From Mycolicibacterium sp. BiH015 (lineage in GTDB: Bacteria; Actinomycetota; Actinomycetes; Mycobacteriales; Mycobacteriaceae): 64,000 bases of DNA. The translations under genes were made by a program, and so were the position numbers. Each line of letters begins with the position of its first letter. Position 1 is the stretch's first letter. Positions 1 through 12,600 of the stretch are shown piece after piece. Location of the stretch: positions 1-64,000 of the forward strand of contig NZ_JAQGCZ010000011.1 in the NCBI RefSeq assembly GCF_027706845.1. Direction: 5' to 3'. A model generated the notes under the pieces. The model was not told where the DNA came from and searched no databases. It worked only from the letters and a program-made list of their open reading frames with translations.

Positions 1-587
1 CCGGCGCCTCACATCAGCAACCTCAATGACGAATAACTACCCCGTGGTCGTCATGCTGAGAGACGGTCAACAGGCGACTCGAGAAGAGCTGGACAGCGCC
101 GAATCTGTTGATCGATCAGGTGCTAGCCGACGCCGCGAACCTGATACTTGCGAACAAAACTCTCCAGAACGCTGAAAGCGCGGCATGTCGACGTAATCGC
201 TTCGCTCGTGTACCCACACTGAGCTGCTCAAATCCGGAACGGTGGGGATCGGCGGAAATGCCGACTTCCGTTTCGACAGTCAGAGGTCGCAGGTTGGAAT
301 CCGACGTCCGCAAACTTGCGATTCGCAAGACATCGGAATAGCCGCGAACCGAGTTCTGGTCGGCGGGCTTTCTGGGCGGGCCGGCTCGCCACGTCGCTGG
401 ACTGGTAGTCGCTGGTGGGGTCGGGCGCGGAGGCGCAATCGCGAATGACGCTGAGGTTATTCGAGAATGACAATCAGGTTGCCCAACTCACGACGAGGAC
501 GAAGCGCAGGTACGTTTCTTCGTTAAAGCCGAAGCGCGATCATGAAAACGGTACGCTGTGTCATTTCAGGGGGGTCGAGGTGACGAC
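1..587. other. No supported gene in left edge region
   Basis: I see no convincing protein or RNA gene here. Several short open frames exist on both strands, but none has a recognisable motif, a clear ribosome binding site or mycobacterial-looking codon use. The stretch is by eye lower in G+C than the PKS DNA that follows. It may be degraded coding DNA or a long upstream region of the chorismate lyase locus. Confidence 0.5.
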
Positions 588-821
588 ATGAGGGCGAAAA
601 ATCCAGCGAGAAGAGTCGGCGGGGCTTTGATTTGGTTGCGCCGCAACAACGTCGCCATTAGCCAATGGCAGAATCCGCAATTTGCGGAGGAGGCGACCGG
701 TGGAGGGCGTGTGACCACCGCGTCTCGCGTAGGGGGCATATCTATGGCGCTGTGCGTCAGACCTGGACATTCTGTCCAGAGAGCGCTACCCAAACCGCGA
801 CTTCAGCGCTCGAACATCTAG
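588..821 (+). CDS. Hypothetical small ORF upstream of chorismate lyase (weak)
   Basis: This is a 77-residue frame starting at an ATG preceded by GAGGTG at suitable spacing and ending in TAG only two bases before the ATG of the next gene. The product is Arg-rich and resembles nothing I know. Its only support is position: the next gene has no visible ribosome binding site, so reinitiation after this frame could supply its translation. It could equally be noncoding leader sequence. Confidence 0.22.
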   Translation: MRAKNPARRVGGALIWLRRNNVAISQWQNPQFAEEATGGGRVTTASRVGGISMALCVRPGHSVQRALPKPRLQRSNI

Positions 822-823
822 AT

Positions 824-1429
824 ATGACGGCAGATGTCGACCGCGTAGCCGAACTGTCGGTTACCGAAATCCAACGACTCAATCGCGACCTCCGGATACT
901 GATCGCAACCAACGGCACCATGACGCGGATGCTCAAGGCGCTGGCCAACGAGGAGATCGTCGTAGATATCGTCAAACAGCAAATTCACGATATCGCGCCG
1001 GAATTACCGGAATTGGAGGGCAGCGCGATGGGACGGGTTCTTCAGCGCGATATTTTGCTGAGGGGCCGGACTTCTGGAAACGCATTCGTGGCCGCGGAGT
1101 CATTGATAGCCATCGATCTCCTACCGCGGGCCATTGTGACAAGCCTGACGGAGACGGATCGGCCGATCGGCGAAGTGATGGCATCAAGTCACCTGGAGAC
1201 CTTCAAAGAGGAAGCAAAAGTCTGGACGGGAAAGGTGCCGAGTTGGCTGACGCTTGACGAATATGAGAATTCGCTGACGAAGACTGTCGCCCGCCGGTAT
1301 CGCGTTATCGCCGCAGGGCAACCTGTCATGATCATCACTGAATATGTGCTGAGAACTGTATTCGACGATACTTCAAAAAAGTGCGTTGCCGCCAATAACC
1401 AAGCGGAATCTCGAAATAATGGAGTTTAG
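824..1429 (+). CDS. Chorismate pyruvate-lyase (Rv2949c-like, 4-hydroxybenzoate-forming)
   Basis: The predicted enzyme splits chorismate into pyruvate and 4-hydroxybenzoate, the aromatic starter of mycobacterial phenolic lipids, in the cytosol. The 201-residue product resembles M. tuberculosis Rv2949c as I remember it, including an N-terminal LNRDLRILIA block, the AAESLIAIDLLP segment, a GEVMASSHLETFKEEAKVW stretch and a VARRYRVI block near the C-terminus. The frame is open upstream to 665, but only the 824 ATG gives an N-terminus of family length. No Shine-Dalgarno is visible there, so coupling to the small frame ending at 821 or leaderless initiation is possible. The gene lies directly before the ligase that activates its product, as in M. 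tuberculosis. G+C is by eye lower than in the PKS. Function is highly likely by family and context. Confidence 0.9.
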   Translation: MTADVDRVAELSVTEIQRLNRDLRILIATNGTMTRMLKALANEEIVVDIVKQQIHDIAPELPELEGSAMGRVLQRDILLRGRTSGNAFVAAESLIAIDLLPRAIVTSLTETDRPIGEVMASSHLETFKEEAKVWTGKVPSWLTLDEYENSLTKTVARRYRVIAAGQPVMIITEYVLRTVFDDTSKKCVAANNQAESRNNGV

Positions 1430-1563
1430 ACCGAGCTGCAACTAAGGCGCGGAGCCGCAGACTCGGAATTACATAGCGCTGACCGGTCGCTTTCCTCGCT
1501 TGCGTCTGTGGAGCCGGCGGTCACGACGGGTCGGGGGCCGTCACGGTGAATGGATATCTAGAC

Positions 1564-3645
1564 ATGCTGAACGGGAATCTGGCGGAACTACTCGCCCGAC
1601 GGGCATCGGAGCAGGGGTGGTCCGACAAGCCCGCCTACTACGCGCCCGACGTGGTGACACACGGCCAGATCCATGACGGCGGTGCGCGCCTCGGCGAAGT
1701 GTTGAGGAAACGCGGCCTTTCCAGCGGCGATCGCGTGCTGCTGTGTCTTGCCGATTCGCCGGATCTGGTGCAGTTGCTGCTGGCGTGCCTGGCACGCGGT
1801 ATCACTGCCTTCTTGGCGAATCCCGATCTTCATCGCGATGAGCACGCGTTTCAGGAGCGCGATACGGAGCCGGCGCTTGTCGTCACCTCCGGTTCCCTGC
1901 GTGATCGGTTCCGCCCCGCGGGCGTCGTGGAAGCAGCAGAGCTCATGTCCGACGCGGCGCGCGTAAGCCCGGGCGGCTACGAATCCCTCGATGGTGGCGC
2001 TCCTGCGTATGCCACGTATACGTCCGGCACGACGGGTTCGCCGAAAGCGGCAATCCACCGCCACGCCGACCCACTCGTGTTTGTCGAGGCCATGTGCCGC
2101 AATGCACTGCGGCTCAGTGCCGCAGACATCGGGTTGAGCAGCGCTCGCATGTATTTTGCGTACGGCCTGGGCAATTCCGTCTGGTTTCCACTGGCGACGG
2201 GAAGTTCCGCGGTCGTCAATCCGGTGCCTATGAGTCCGGAGGTCGCCGCGGCGCTGAGCGCGCGATTCCAGCCATCAGTGCTCTACGCCGTGCCGAATTT
2301 CTTCGCCAGACTCGTCGACACATGCACTCCCGATGCGTTCCGTTCGCTTCGCTGTGCGGTATCAGCGGGAGAGGCGATGGAGATCGGGCTCGCCGAGCGC
2401 ATCGTCGAATTCTTCGGCGGCATCCCCATTCTCGACGGAATCGGTTCGACGGAGGTCGGGCAGACATTCGTATCGAACAGCATCGACCAATGGCGCCCGG
2501 GAACTCTGGGAAAGGTCCTGCCCCCCTACGAGATTCGGGTGGTGACGCCGGATGGCACGGCCGCCGGCGCCGGGGCGGAGGGCGACTTGTGGGTCCGCGG
2601 ATCGTCCATCGCGCCGCGCTATTGGAATCGTCCTGAACCGCCCGCCGGCAGCGATGGTTGGCTCGAAACCCGGGATCGGGTTTCCCTCGACGACGAGGGG
2701 TGGGTCACCTACCGTTGCCGCGCGGATGACATCGAGATCATCGGCGGGGTCAACGTCAATCCGCGGGACATCGAGCGGCTCATCATCGAGCACGACGCCG
2801 CGGCCGAGGCCGCAGTCGTTGCGGTGAGGGAGTCCACAGGCGCATCGACGTTGCAGGCGTTTCTCGTCCCGGAGGGCGATACCGTCATCGACGAAGTGGT
2901 GCTGCGAGACATCCACCGGCAGTTGATCAGCCGGCTGTCGGCGTTCAAGGTGCCGCACCGGTTCGCCGTTCTCGAGCGGCTCCCCCGAACGGCGAACGGA
3001 AAATTGTTGCGGGGCGAGCTTCGCGTGCAGAGTCCGACGAAACCGATTTGGGAACTTCCGGTGCCTGATCTGGGGAGCCTGGCCCCGACGGGCGACAGCG
3101 ACGGCGAAGTGACGCTCAAAGAGCAATTGTCGTTGTTGCAGCAGGAACGGCACCGGCTGGTGGCCGACGCGGTGTGTAGAGAGGCCGCGAAGATCTTGGT
3201 TGAGCCTGATCCTCGGTCGATAGATCGCGATGTGGCGTTCTCGGAACTGGGTTTTGACTCGCAGATGACGGTCGAACTCAGCAGTCGACTGGCTGCGCTG
3301 ACGGGCCTGCGGCTGCCCGAGACGATCGGGTGGGACTGTGGATCGATCTCAGCACTGGCCCGGTATGTGGAGACCGCACTGTCGGGATCCCACAACCGGG
3401 CGGCGCTGTCGGTTGCGGCGACTTCGGGCACCGACGGCGTTGCGGAGGTCGAAGAGGAGCTGAACAAGGTCGAGGAGATGGTGGCGGCCATCGGGCCCGG
3501 CGACAGGCAGCGGATTGCCGATCGTTTGCGTGCATTGCTGTACAGCATCAGCGATGGCGAGGACCGGCTCGGCGAGCGGATACAGGCGGCCTCGACGCCG
3601 GAGGAGATTTTCCGGCTGATCGATTCTGAGTTCGGCGAGTCATGA
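1564..3645 (+). CDS. fadD22: 4-hydroxybenzoyl-AMP ligase with aryl carrier protein (FadD22-like)
   Basis: The protein (693 residues) should adenylate 4-hydroxybenzoate and load it onto its own C-terminal carrier domain, priming the PKS downstream. An AMP-binding domain fills about residues 1-490, with the P-loop motif YTSGTTGSPKAAIH and the C-terminal PRTANGKLLRGEL hinge lysine region. An aryl carrier domain follows with the phosphopantetheine serine in FSELGFDSQM (about residues 555-635). The end is a helical docking-like tail (EELNKVEEMVAAI). Order and sequence match M. tuberculosis FadD22. The frame begins at a GTG (1546) behind a run of five Gs, but homology to the FadD22 N-terminus (NGNLA, six residues in) favours ATG 1564. 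It overlaps the possible ATG of the PKS frame, so the two are translationally coupled. Confidence 0.93.
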   Translation: MLNGNLAELLARRASEQGWSDKPAYYAPDVVTHGQIHDGGARLGEVLRKRGLSSGDRVLLCLADSPDLVQLLLACLARGITAFLANPDLHRDEHAFQERDTEPALVVTSGSLRDRFRPAGVVEAAELMSDAARVSPGGYESLDGGAPAYATYTSGTTGSPKAAIHRHADPLVFVEAMCRNALRLSAADIGLSSARMYFAYGLGNSVWFPLATGSSAVVNPVPMSPEVAAALSARFQPSVLYAVPNFFARLVDTCTPDAFRSLRCAVSAGEAMEIGLAERIVEFFGGIPILDGIGSTEVGQTFVSNSIDQWRPGTLGKVLPPYEIRVVTPDGTAAGAGAEGDLWVRGSSIAPRYWNRPEPPAGSDGWLETRDRVSLDDEGWVTYRCRADDIEIIGGVNVNPRDIERLIIEHDAAAEAAVVAVRESTGASTLQAFLVPEGDTVIDEVVLRDIHRQLISRLSAFKVPHRFAVLERLPRTANGKLLRGELRVQSPTKPIWELPVPDLGSLAPTGDSDGEVTLKEQLSLLQQERHRLVADAVCREAAKILVEPDPRSIDRDVAFSELGFDSQMTVELSSRLAALTGLRLPETIGWDCGSISALARYVETALSGSHNRAALSVAATSGTDGVAEVEEELNKVEEMVAAIGPGDRQRIADRLRALLYSISDGEDRLGERIQAASTPEEIFRLIDSEFGES

Positions 3646-3662
3646 AGGGGGAGCAGCAGAAT

Positions 3663-6600
3663 ATGACGACCAGCGTTGAGGGCGCCGACGAGGAACGCGA
3701 GAAACTGTTCCGCTATCTGAAAAAGGCAGTGGTCGAGCTTGACGAGGCACGCGCACGTCTGCGCGACTACGAGCAACGGGCGACGGAGCCGGTGGCTGTC
3801 GTGGGGATCGGATGTCGCTTTCCGGGCGGGATCGATTCTCCGGATGCGTTGTGGGAAGCCGTTTCTGCGGGCCGGGATCTGGTGACGGACTTTCCGACTG
3901 ATCGCGGTTGGGACGTGGAGGGTATCTATGACCCGGATCCCGACGCCGACGGCAAGACCTATACGCGCAAGGGCGCGTTCTTGGAGGACGCAACCGGTTT
4001 TGACGCCGGGTTCTTCGGCATCGCGCCAGGCGAGGTCTTGGCGATGGATCCCCAGCAGCGGTTGATGCTGGAGGTGTCGTGGGAAGCGTTGGAAAACGCG
4101 GGAATTGACCCGTTGTCGTTGAGGGGGTCGCAGACCGGGGTGTTCACCGGGATCTTCGCGCCGAGTTATGGCGGCAGAGATTCGGGCGCCCTCCAGGGAT
4201 ACGGGTTGACCGGTACGACGGTGAGCGTCGCCTCGGGGCGGGTTTCCTACGTGCTGGGTTTGGAAGGCCCAGCGGTATCACTGGATACGGCGTGCTCCTC
4301 GTCGCTGGTGGCGATCCATTCGGCGGTGGCGTCGTTGCGCACCGGTGAGTGCGATCTGGCATTGGCCGGCGGGGTGACGGTGCTGGGGTTGCCGTCGATA
4401 TTCATCGGGTTCAGCCGGCAGCGCGGGCTGGCTCCCGACGGGCGGTGCAAGGCGTTCGCCGGGGCCGCCGACGGAACCGGCTGGGGCGAGGGCGCCGGTG
4501 TGGTGGTACTTGAGCGCCTGTCTGATGCCCAGCGGTTGGGGCATTCGGTGTTGGCCGTGGTACGCGGTAGCGCGATCAACCAGGACGGCGCCTCCAACGG
4601 TTTGACCGCACCCAACGGGCAAGCCCAGCAGCGGGTCATCCTGGCAGCGTTGGAAAGCGCGGGATTGACCGCAGCTGACGTGGACGTGGTGGAGGCTCAC
4701 GGAACGGCCACCACCCTGGGTGATCCGATTGAGGCGCGGGCGTTGTTGGCGACCTACGGGCAGGACCGTCCGGCGGGGCGGCCGCTGTATCTGGGCTCGA
4801 TCAAGTCGAACATGGGTCACACACAGGCCGCGGCGGGCGTGGCCGGGGTGATCAAGATGGTGCAGGCGATGCGGCATGGCGTGATGCCGGCGACGTTGCA
4901 TGTGGATGTGCCTTCCCCGCGGGTGGATTGGGACAGCGGCGCGGTGTCGCTGTTGACCGAGGCGAGGGATTGGCCGGCGGATGGTCGTCCGCGCCGGGCC
5001 GGGGTGTCCTCCTTCGGGATCAGCGGCACCAACGCGCACGTGATCATCGAACAGGCCTCCGTGCAGGCTCCGAGCGCGAGCGTCGGGGGCAAGCCGGAGT
5101 TGTCGGTGCTGCCGTGGGTGATCTCGGCGAGATCGGCTGAGGCGCTGACGGCGCAGGCGAGCCGGTTGTCGGCACACCTGGAGGCTGATCCGGGGTTGGC
5201 CGCGGTCGATGTGGGGTTCTCGCTGGCGGGTCGGTCGGTGTTCGAGCACCGGGCGGTGGTGGTCGGCGGCGACCGGCAGACGTTGATGGGCGGGTTGGCG
5301 ACGCTCGCCGAGGGTGAGCCGGGTGCAGCGGTGGTGGTAGGTCACGCGGGGCCGGTGGGGAAGACGGTGGTGGTGTTCCCTGGGCAGGGCTCACAGCACA
5401 TCGCGATGGGCCGCGAGCTGCACGGCCAGTTGCCGGTATTCGCCGACGCGTTCGACGCGGTGGTCGATGAGTTGGATCGGCATTTGAGATTGCCTCTGCG
5501 CGAAATTCTTTGGGGTGCTGATACGGGTCTTCTCGATACCACCGAGTTTGCCCAGCCGGCTCTGTTCGCCATCGAGGCGGCGCTGTTCTCGGTGTTGCGG
5601 CGCTGGGGCGTCCAGCCGGATTTCGTGATGGGCCACTCGGTGGGGGAATTCACCGCGGCGTACGCCGCCGGGGTGTTGACATTGGCGGATGCGGCGATGC
5701 TGGTGGCCGCGCGTGGCCGGTTGATGCAGGCGCTGCCTTCGGGTGGGGCGATGGTGGCGGTGGCCGCCGCCGAAGACGAAGTGACGCCCCTGCTGAGTGA
5801 GGGCGTGGGGATCGCTGCGATCAATGCGCCCAAGTCCGTGGTGATCTCAGGTGCGCAGGCCGCGGCGGACGCGATCGCGGACCGGTTCGCCGAGCAGGGC
5901 AGGCGGGTGCATCGGCTGGCAGTGTCGCATGCGTTTCATTCGCCGTTGATGGAGCCGATGCTCGAGGAGTTCGCGCGGGTCGCGGACGGGGTGCAGGCGC
6001 GTGAGCCGCTGATCGGGGTGGTGTCCAATGTGACGGGCGAATTGGTAGCCGCCGGAAGCGGTTTCGGTTCCGCTCAGTACTGGGTCGACCATGTGCGCCG
6101 GCCGGTGCGTTTCGCCGACAGTGCGCGTCACCTGCAGGCGGCAGGCGCGACCCATTTCATCGAGGTCGGTCCCGGCAGTGGTTTGACGAGCTCCATCGAC
6201 CAGTCGTTGGCTCCGGCTGAAGCGGTGGTGGTGCCGACCCTGCGCAAGAATCGCCCGGAGGTGGCCTCGGTGCTGACCGCCTCCGCTCAGTTGTTCACCA
6301 CCGGCGTGCCGGTCGATTGGCCGGCGGTGTTCGCCGGATCAGGTGGGCGGCGGATCGCGTTGCCGACGTACGCATTTCAGCGACGGCGGTTTTGGGAGGC
6401 GCCTGGCGCGGAGGGGTCCGCCGACGCGGCCGGTTTGGGGCTGGGCGAGACCAAACATGCCTTGTTGGGGGCGGTGGTTGCGCGGCCCGATATCGACGGG
6501 GTGGTGTTGACCGGCCGATTGTCGCTGGCGGATCAGCCTTGGTTGGCCGACCATGAGATCGGCGGGGCGGTGCTCTTTCCCGGGACGGGCTTTGTGGAGT

Positions 6601-9600
6601 TGGCGATCCGCGCCGGCGATGAAGTGGGCTGCGCGGTCATCGAGGAGTTGGTGCTGGCGGCACCGCTGGTGATGCACCCCGGCGCGGCGGTGCAGGTGCA
6701 GGTGGTCGTGGGGCACGCTGAGGAATCCGGGCACCGGACTGTGTCTGTGTATTCCCGCGATGACCACGCCGAGGGTTGGTTGCTGAACGCCGAGGGCAAG
6801 CTCGGTGTGCAGGCAGCGGAGGTTTCCGGGGCGTCGGATTTGTCGGCGTGGCCGCCGGCGGGTGCGGACCCTGTGGATATCTCGGACGCCTACCCGCAGT
6901 TGGCGGAGCGTGGCTATGCCTACGGCCCGGCGTTCCAGGGGTTGGTGGCGGTCTGGCGGCGTGAGTCGGAGGTCTTCGCCGAGGTGGTCGCTCCTCCCGA
7001 GTCCGGTGTCGCGGTCGACGGGATGGGGATGCATCCGGCCGTGTTGGACGCTGTGCTGCATGCGCTGGGTTTGGCTGTCGAGACCGGCGAGACGAGACTG
7101 CCGTTCTGCTGGCGGGGCGTGTCGCTGCACGCCGCGGGCGCTGCTCGGGTACGGGCCCGCCTCGCCCCGGCAGGCACGGATGCGTTCTCGATCGACGTGA
7201 CCGATGGCGCGGGATTGCCGGTGCTGACTGTCGGCGCGCTGGTCACCCGAGCGATGAGCGCCGAGCAGCTGGGCGCCGCGGTTGCGGCGGCCGGCGGTGC
7301 ACCGGAGCAAGGTCCGTTAGAGGTGGTGTGGTCGCCGATATCGGTCAAGCACAATGAGACTGACGAACATTCATTGCCTGCGGTGGTCTCCTGGAAGGAC
7401 TTCAGCGTCGACGCGGATGGTGCGGGCGATGCGAGTGTCGTGGTATGGGAGTGCGGGTTTGCCGGTGAGGACGTGGTGGGCTCGGTTCATGCGGCTACCC
7501 ACGCCGCCCTGGCGGTGTTGCAGTCCTGGCTCGGCAAGGACCGGGCGGGCACGCTCGTGATGCTGACCCGTGGCGGCGTCGGGTTGCCAGGTGAGGATGT
7601 CAGCGATCTGGCCGCCGCGGCCGTGTGGGGGATGGTGCGTTCGGCACAGGGCGAAACCGATGGTCGGATCGTGCTGATCGACACCGATACAGCAGTCGAC
7701 GTGGCGTTGCTTGCCGGCGTCGGTGAACCGCAACTGGTGGTGCGCGGAAGCACGGTGCATGCCGCCCGCTTGTCTCCGGCCCCGCCGCTGCTCGCGCTCC
7801 CGGCGGGGGAGCCGGCGTGGCGCTTGGCAGCAGGCGGCGGCGGGACGTTGGAGGATCTGGTCATCCAGGCCTGCCCGGAGGTGCAAGCACCGCTGCAGCC
7901 GGGCCAGGTGCGGGTGGCGGTGGCAGCAGTGGGCGTCAACTTCCGCGACGTGGTGGCCGCCTTGGGAATGTATCCCGGCCAAGCGCCGGCGCTGGGTGCC
8001 GAAGGTGCCGGGGTGGTCGTCGAGACCGGTCCAGAGGTGACCGGTGTGGCCGTCGGTGACTCGGTGATGGGGTTTCTGGGCGGAGCGGGTCCGTTGGCCG
8101 TCGTACATTCGGACCTCATCACCCGGATCCCGCAGGGCTGGTCTCTGGCCGAAGCCGCCGCAGTGCCGGTGGTGTTCCTGACGGCGTTGTTCGGGTTGGC
8201 CGATTTGGCCGGGATCCGCGCCGGCGAATCGCTGCTCGTCCATGCCGGCACCGGTGGCGTGGGCATGGCGGCAGTGCAGCTGGCGCGCCACTGGGGGGTG
8301 GAGGTCTTCGTCACCGCCAGCCGCGGCAAGTGGGACACGCTGCGCGCCATGGGTTTTGATGACGACCACATCGGTGATTCCCGCACGCTGGACTTCGAAG
8401 AGAAGTTCCTGGCAGTTACCGAGGGGCGTGGCGTCGATGTGGTGCTCGACTCGCTGGCCGGTGAGTTCGTCGATGCTTCGCTGCGCCTGCTGGTCGGAGG
8501 CGGGCGCTTCCTCGAGATGGGCAAGACCGACATCCGCGATGCGGAGGAGATCGCCGCAAGGTATCCCGGCGTCGCCTATCGTGCGTTCGACCTGTCGCAA
8601 GCCGGCCCGGTGCGCATGCAGGAGATCTTGGCCGAGGTGCGGGAGCTCTTCGACTCCCAGGTGCTGCACCGGCTGCCCGTGACCACGTGGGACGTGCGCT
8701 GCGCGCCGGCGGCCTTCCGGTTCATGAGCCAGGCCCGCCACATCGGCAAGGTGGTGTTGACCATGCCCTCGGCGCTGGCCGAGGAGCTCGCCGCGGGCAC
8801 GGTGTTGATCACGGGAGCCATCGGCGCGGTCGGTGGGGAACTGGCCCGTCACATGGTCACCGCCTACGGTGTTCGTCATCTGGTGCTGGCCAGTCGCCGC
8901 GGCGATCGCGCAGAGGGAGCAACCGAGCTTGCGGCCGAACTGACCGAGGCCGGCGCCGACGTTGCTGTGGTGGCCTGTGACGTGGCCGACCGCGATGAGG
9001 TGCAGGAGTTGTTCGCCCGGCTGGCGCGAGATTTCCCGCCGGTGCGCGGGGTGATCCATGCCGCCGGGGTACTCGATGACGGCGCCATCATGTCGTTGAC
9101 ACCGGAGCGTGTCGATACGGTGTTGCGGGCCAAGGTAGATGCAGCGTGGAACCTCCACGAGGCGACCCGTGAGCTGGATGTGTCGATGTTTGCGCTGTGT
9201 TCCTCGATCGCAGCCACCGTGGGATCACCCGGGCAAGGCAACTATGCGGCGGCGAATGCGTTTCTCGACGGGTTGGCCGCTCACCGGCAAGCCGAAGGCC
9301 TGGCTGGGATATCCCTGGCGTGGGGGTTGTGGGAGCAGCCCGGTGGCATGGCGGCTCATCTGAGCAGCCGCGATCGCGCCCGGATGAGCCGTAGCGGGCT
9401 GGCCCCGATGAACCCCCTGCAAGCGCTCGAGTTACTCGACGCTGCGCTGGTGATCGATCACCCCGTGGTGGTGGCGACCCGCCTGGATCGGGGTGCCTTG
9501 GACGCCCTGGCCCAGAGTGGCGGATTGCCCGCGTTGTTCAGCGGGCTCGCGCGTCGCCCCCGACGACGCCAGATCGAGCGCGCCGGTGATGCCGCTCAGT

Positions 9601-12600
9601 CGAAATCAGCACTGGCGCAACGACTCAGCGGATTGGCGCCCAGCGAACAACATGATCTACTGGTGGGGCTGGTGTGTGTGCAGGCCGCGGAGGTGCTGGG
9701 CCTGCCCTCTCCCGACGACCTCGATCCCGAAGCCGAATTCCACACTCTGGGCTTCGACTCGCTCACTGCCGTCGAACTGCGCAACCGCCTCAAAACCGCG
9801 ACCGGGCTGACGCTGCCCTCCACGCTGATCTTCGACTACCCGACCCCCGCCGCGGTCGCCGACTATGTGGGACAACAAATCCCGGAAAGCCAGCGCACCG
9901 ACGGGCCCACGCGTGCCCAATCCGATGGCGAGGAGCCCGCGGCATACGTCCCGGATCTGACGGGGTCGACGTCGGGTTTCGCGATCGTCGGCTATGCGGG
10001 GCGTTTTCCCGGGGCATCGGACGCGGAGGAATTCTGGCAGGTGCTGCGGGAGGGCCGCGACGCCGTGTCCGAAGTCCCGGAGGACCGCTGGGACGTCGAT
10101 GAGTTCTTCGACCCCGAACCGGGTGCGCCGGGGAAGGTCGTGACCCGGCGGGCGGGCTTCGTCGATGACATCAGGGGGTTCGACGCACCATTTTTCGGGA
10201 TGTCGGCGCGTGAGGTCCGGTTGATGGACCCGCAGCACCGGCTGCTGCTGGAGACGGCGTGGCGGGCCATCGAGCACTCGGGTACCGCGCCCACCTCGCT
10301 CGCCGACTCGAACACCGGTGTATTCGTGGGGATTTCAACCCACGACTATCTGGGTATGGCTTTTGGCGAGCTGACGTACCCCGAGGTCGAAGCCTATCTG
10401 GGGATCGGGACGTCCAATGCCGCGGCGGCCGGCCGGATCAGCTACCGGCTGGGCCTGCAGGGGCCGTCGGTCGCCGTCGACACCGCGTGCAGCTCCTCGC
10501 TCGTGGCGATCCATCAGGCCTGCCAGGCGCTGCGACTGGGGGAATGTGACCTCGCGCTGGCCGGCGGTGCGAACGTCATCCTGACCCCGGCGACCATGAT
10601 CACGTTCTCCAACGCGCAGATGCTGTCGCCGGACGGCCGATGCAAGACGTTCGACGCGGCTGCGGACGGTTACGTCCGGGGCGAGGGTTGCGGTGTCATC
10701 GTCATCAAACGCCTCGAGGATGCCCTGCGCGACGGCGACCGGATCCGGGCCGTGATCCGCGGCAGCGCGATCAACCAGGACGGCGCGTCGGGCGGCTTGA
10801 CAGTACCGAACGGCCTTGCCCAGCAACGGGTCATCGCCGACGCGCTGAAGCGTGCCGACCTCGAACCCAGCGACGTCGGCTATCTGGAGGCCCACGGCAC
10901 CGGGACGTCGCTGGGCGACCCGATCGAGGCCCAAGCCGCGGGCGCGGTCCTGGGCGCCGGACGCGAACCCGACCAGCCGCTGTTGATCGGTTCGGTGAAG
11001 ACGAACATCGGCCACCTCGAAGCGGCGGCGGGGATCGCCGGGGTCATCAAGGTCATCCTGTCGCTCGAGCACGAGGAGCTGCCCAAGCACCTGCACTTCC
11101 AGAATCCGTCACCCCACATTCCCTGGGACCGGCTTCCTGTCGAAGTGGTGAAGGAGAATATCCCTTGGCAGCGCAACGGAAAACCGCGGATTGCCGGTGT
11201 CAGCTCGTTCGGCTTTGCCGGGACCAACGCCCACGTCCTGCTGGAAGAAGCACCGATCGTCCAGCCTGCTGAGGTGCCCCAGCCTGCCCCCGAGCCCGTG
11301 CCGGTGGAGCGATTCGGCGTGCTTCCGCTCTCTGCGCGTACACCTGCCGCCCTGGTGAAACTCGCCGAGCAGTACCGCATCTGGTTGAGTGCGCACCCGG
11401 AGGCCTCCTTGGCCGATGTGTGCTTCACCGCCGGGGTGGGGCGAGCCCATTTCGAGCACCGGGCCGCGTTGGTGGTCAGCTCCACCGACACTGCCGGTGA
11501 GCTTCTCGGCGCGCTCGCCGACGATCGTCCGGCACCTGGTTTGGTGCGCGGCTCCGCCGATCGCAGGCCGAAGACGGCGTGGCTGTTCCCCGGCCAGGGC
11601 AGCCAGTACCCCGGCATGGCCCGCGAGTTGTACGACACCGAACCGGTGTTCGCCGACATCATGGACCGGTGTGCGGCAGCAGTTGCCGACGTGCTCGAAA
11701 AGCCTTTGCTGGACGTGATCTTCGCGTCACACGATGACGACACGCTGCGGCTGACCACCTATGCTCAACCGGCCCTGTTCGCCGTCGAGGTCGGCCTGGC
11801 CCGCCTCTGGCAGTCGTGGGGCTTCGAACCCGACGTGGTGCTGGGCCACAGCGTCGGCCAATACTCGGCGGCCTGCGTTGCGCGCATGTTCAGTCTCGAA
11901 GACGGAGCGCTGCTGGTGGCCGAACGTGGGCGCCTGTTCGGGAGTTTGCCCGCGGGAGGCCGGATGGTGGCGGTGTTCACCGCCGCCGAGCGGGTCGAGA
12001 GCCTGACCGACGAGTTTCCGAGTCTGTCGGTGGCCGCCTACAACGGTGCCAATACCGTCCTGTCCGGGCCTGCGCAGGAGTTGGAGCAGGCTGCTGCCCG
12101 GTTGACTACCGATGGCGTGCGGTGTGAATGGCTGGACACCAGCCACGCGTTCCACTCCGCGCTGCTGGATCCGGTGCTCGACGAATTCGAGTCGTATGCC
12201 GACCGGTTCACTTTCACTGCCCCACAACGAACCTTGATCTGCAACCGCAGCGGAGCCGCGCTCGCCAGGAGCACGAAAATCGACGGTGCCTACTGGCGGC
12301 GCCACGCGCGGCAGCCGGTTGAATTCGCCAACAGCGTACGGACCCTCGCCGACCTCAATTGCAAGGTGTTGCTGGAAGTGGGCCCGCAGCCGGTGCTCAC
12401 CGCCGCAGCACTACGGGCATGGCCCGACCCGGCCACCACGCCGCGGGCGCTCGCATCGTTGCGTCAGAACACCGCCGATCGCCGTCAGATCGCCGAAGCT
12501 ATTGCTGACGCGTATGTCCTGGGCCATCTCCCCGACTTCGGCGCTGTCCAGCAGGGAAAGACGCGAAAGCTCGACCTGCCTGCCTACCCGTTCGAGCATC

